DNA of 41,550 nt from Alphaproteobacteria bacterium (GTDB lineage Bacteria > Pseudomonadota > Alphaproteobacteria > UBA8366 > GCA-2717185): positions 1-41,550 of the forward strand of contig JBBDQU010000028.1 of assembly GCA_040905865.1 (NCBI GenBank), given 5' to 3'. Both the position numbers and the translations under genes were made by a program. Positions 40,517-41,550 of the stretch are shown piece by piece. Below the pieces are notes generated by a model. It was not told where the DNA came from and did no database searches. It was given only the letters and a program-made list of their open reading frames with translations. Within the stretch, counting starts at the first letter, position 1; each line of letters starts with the position of its first letter.

Positions 40517-41173
40517 TTATACCGCAGCGCCGGGCGGCGCGGATTGAGCGGCCCGCGCCGCAAAAAAAGTATCCGATGGTTGGCTTTTATTGGCATTTAT
40601 CGGCATGCCGGGGAGCGGAACCGGCGGAATCTCCCGCGCGCGGGCGGCATCCGGCCCGGGCGGGCGGGACGGGAAAGGTTCGTCGGGCAAGGCCGGGGAT
40701 GGCGCGTCGGGCAAGGCCGGGGATGGCGCGTCGGGCATGGCCGGAGCTTCGCCTTGCGCCGTGACCTCCGGCGGCAGGCTCGCCTCCAGCGCCGCCAGCA
40801 TCGCATCGAAATCCGGTGTTGCAGCGGCGGGTGCCGGGCGGGCCGCCTTCCGCCACGCGGGGATCGCCTCGGATACCTTCAGCTGCATCGCCACGGCGCG
40901 CAGCGCGGTATTCAGCTGGTTCTGCTCCAGCGCCAGTTCGTAGATCGATTGCAGCCGCGCCAGCACCGCATTGGAATCCGCCACCTGCCGGGCGGCGACT
41001 TCCTCGCGCAGCGCCGCGATCCGCGCCTGGATATCCGGCCGCGCCAGCAGCCGGCAGGCCTGCCCCGCCGCATTATCCTCGCCGTACCCCGCCGCAATGG
41101 CGGCGGCACTACCCACCGGCCGCCGGACATATTCCCGGCAGAACAATTCATGCCGCCCGTTCGGTCTGTTCAT
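40517..41173 (-). CDS. Phage terminase small-subunit-like protein with Pro/Ala-rich tail
   Basis: A 218-residue protein. Residues 1-60 (HELFCREYVRRPVGSAAAIAAGYG, then AGQACRLLARPDIQARIAAL) match the DNA-binding helix-turn-helix region of small terminase subunits, with the typical AGYS/N...SRLLRNPxVQARI pattern. The central helix-rich part could serve oligomerisation. The C-terminal 90 residues are Pro/Ala-rich with a short repeat (PDAPSPAL) and look disordered. No large terminase, portal or other phage gene is present, so it is either a prophage remnant or a repurposed DNA-binding protein. GGAGG lies nine bases before ATG 41173. Confidence 0.75.
   Translation of the reverse strand: MNRPNGRHELFCREYVRRPVGSAAAIAAGYGEDNAAGQACRLLARPDIQARIAALREEVAARQVADSNAVLARLQSIYELALEQNQLNTALRAVAMQLKVSEAIPAWRKAARPAPAAATPDFDAMLAALEASLPPEVTAQGEAPAMPDAPSPALPDAPSPALPDEPFPSRPPGPDAARAREIPPVPLPGMPINANKSQPSDTFFAARAAQSAPPGAAV
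40681..40744. repeat. 24-bp tandem repeat in the terminase-like gene
   Basis: Two identical 24-bp units (40681-40704, 40705-40728) are followed by a partial third. They encode the PDAPSPAL repeat. The length is a multiple of three, so unit number can vary without breaking the frame. Confidence 0.85.
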
Positions 41174-41208
41174 ATCCCTGACCTCCGTGAAAGGGAGAAA
41201 ACAGGAAT

Positions 41209-41235
41209 ATTATACTATTTAATGCAAAAAGTCAA
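41209..41235 (-). promoter_or_regulatory. Strong promoter of the terminase-like gene
   Basis: On the minus strand TTGACT (41235-41230) and a perfect TATAAT (41214-41209) are 15 nt apart in an unusually A/T-rich stretch. Initiation near 41202 would give a leader of about 30 nt with a good ribosome site. This is the best sigma-70 -10 box in the window. Confidence 0.55.
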
Positions 41236-41550
41236 TGAAGCCCGGCCATCGCGGAAACGGCCGGGCCACATCCCGCACGAGCCTTCCGATCAGGAATCCG
41301 AATGGCGGCAACAGCCCGCCTTTCATCTTTTCGCCTGAAAAATAGTGCAGCGTTACCGTATTTGCCCGTATTTGCACGGATGGCCTGCTCGACCCGTTCC
41401 ACATCCCCGCAGACGCAGGGACAACCCCGGGATACAATGGCATCGTGAATTTTTCCTGTTCACGTGCGCCGCTTTCCGACGGTCCTGGAAAATTTGGTGA
41501 CACCCATTAGGCGTTAAGTTGCAAGAGGGAATATTTTTCCTTGCCGCCGG
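41236..41550. other. Intergenic stretch with possible repeat element
   Basis: No convincing gene. An open frame on the minus strand (41219-41503) contains the translated phrase PGVVPASAGMWNGSSRP, reminiscent of the spurious peptides produced by interspersed palindromic repeats in proteobacterial genomes, so the DNA at about 41380-41450 may be such a repeat. No second copy is present in the window to confirm this. Confidence 0.4.

Noticed and set aside
41219-41503. 94-codon open frame as a gene
   Set aside because: Repeat-like peptide text, no ribosome site, and it overlaps the promoter of the terminase-like gene.

Overview
The window reads as chromosomal DNA of a high-GC alphaproteobacterium, most likely a marine or soil member of the Rhodospirillales or a neighbouring order. 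Supporting markers are a transhydrogenase split into three genes (pntAA, pntAB, pntB), a COQ9 homologue beside deformylase and divergent rpsU, a GcrA-like zinc-type protein, a MetZ-type sulfhydrylase, a TctAB transporter, and many acyl-CoA dehydrogenase and amidohydrolase genes. No rRNA, tRNA, CRISPR array, complete insertion sequence or intact prophage was recognised. The placement is inferred from gene content, not from a search.

Layout. 1-3773: a PilZ protein, then three tandem, clearly paralogous metal-dependent amidohydrolases. 3774-9375 (minus): a ZntB/CorA-type channel, a two-subunit acyl-CoA dehydrogenase pair (PimC/PimD-like) and TctB-TctA without the binding protein TctC. 9376-10781: a gene-poor stretch with hairpins, then a 62-residue GcrA C-terminal-like protein and an orphan flagellar-rod-like protein. 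10903-14037: an alpha/beta hydrolase, a homocysteine S-methyltransferase-like enzyme divergent from a TetR regulator with a good operator palindrome, and a small YciI/muconolactone-isomerase-like protein. 14181-16548 (minus): deformylase, COQ9 and then the wreck of a benzoyl-CoA epoxidation (box) cluster, in which the first half of boxC is joined out of frame to the last quarter of boxB. 16695-18724: rpsU, an OsmC-like protein and an enolase-superfamily dehydratase, with a 63-nt palindromic element between the last two.

18853-26153: pntAA-pntAB-pntB (minus), a TauD-like dioxygenase (plus), and an apparent amtB-glnK-serine hydrolase-VOC operon (minus). 26346-33441: a CPBP membrane protease, an ABC1/UbiB kinase, an LLM flavin oxidoreductase, an uncharacterised acidic protein, a cytosine-deaminase-like amidohydrolase, a second LLM oxidoreductase and metZ. 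33717-41173: a GST, an MmgE/PrpD protein, a YbbA/YbbP-like ABC exporter pair, an MFS transporter and an orphan phage terminase-small-subunit-like gene with its own near-consensus promoter.

How it fits together. Most of the window is catabolic and housekeeping: acyl-CoA and acid-sugar breakdown, uptake of carboxylates and ammonium, redox balance, and sulfur amino acid synthesis. No complete defence or secretion system was seen. The most informative oddities are the boxC/boxB deletion scar, an rpsU gene without an ATG or GTG at its conserved N-terminus, three genes whose promoters sit exactly where a leaderless mRNA would need them, family members missing key residues (OsmC, CodA-like), and several long perfect inverted repeats.
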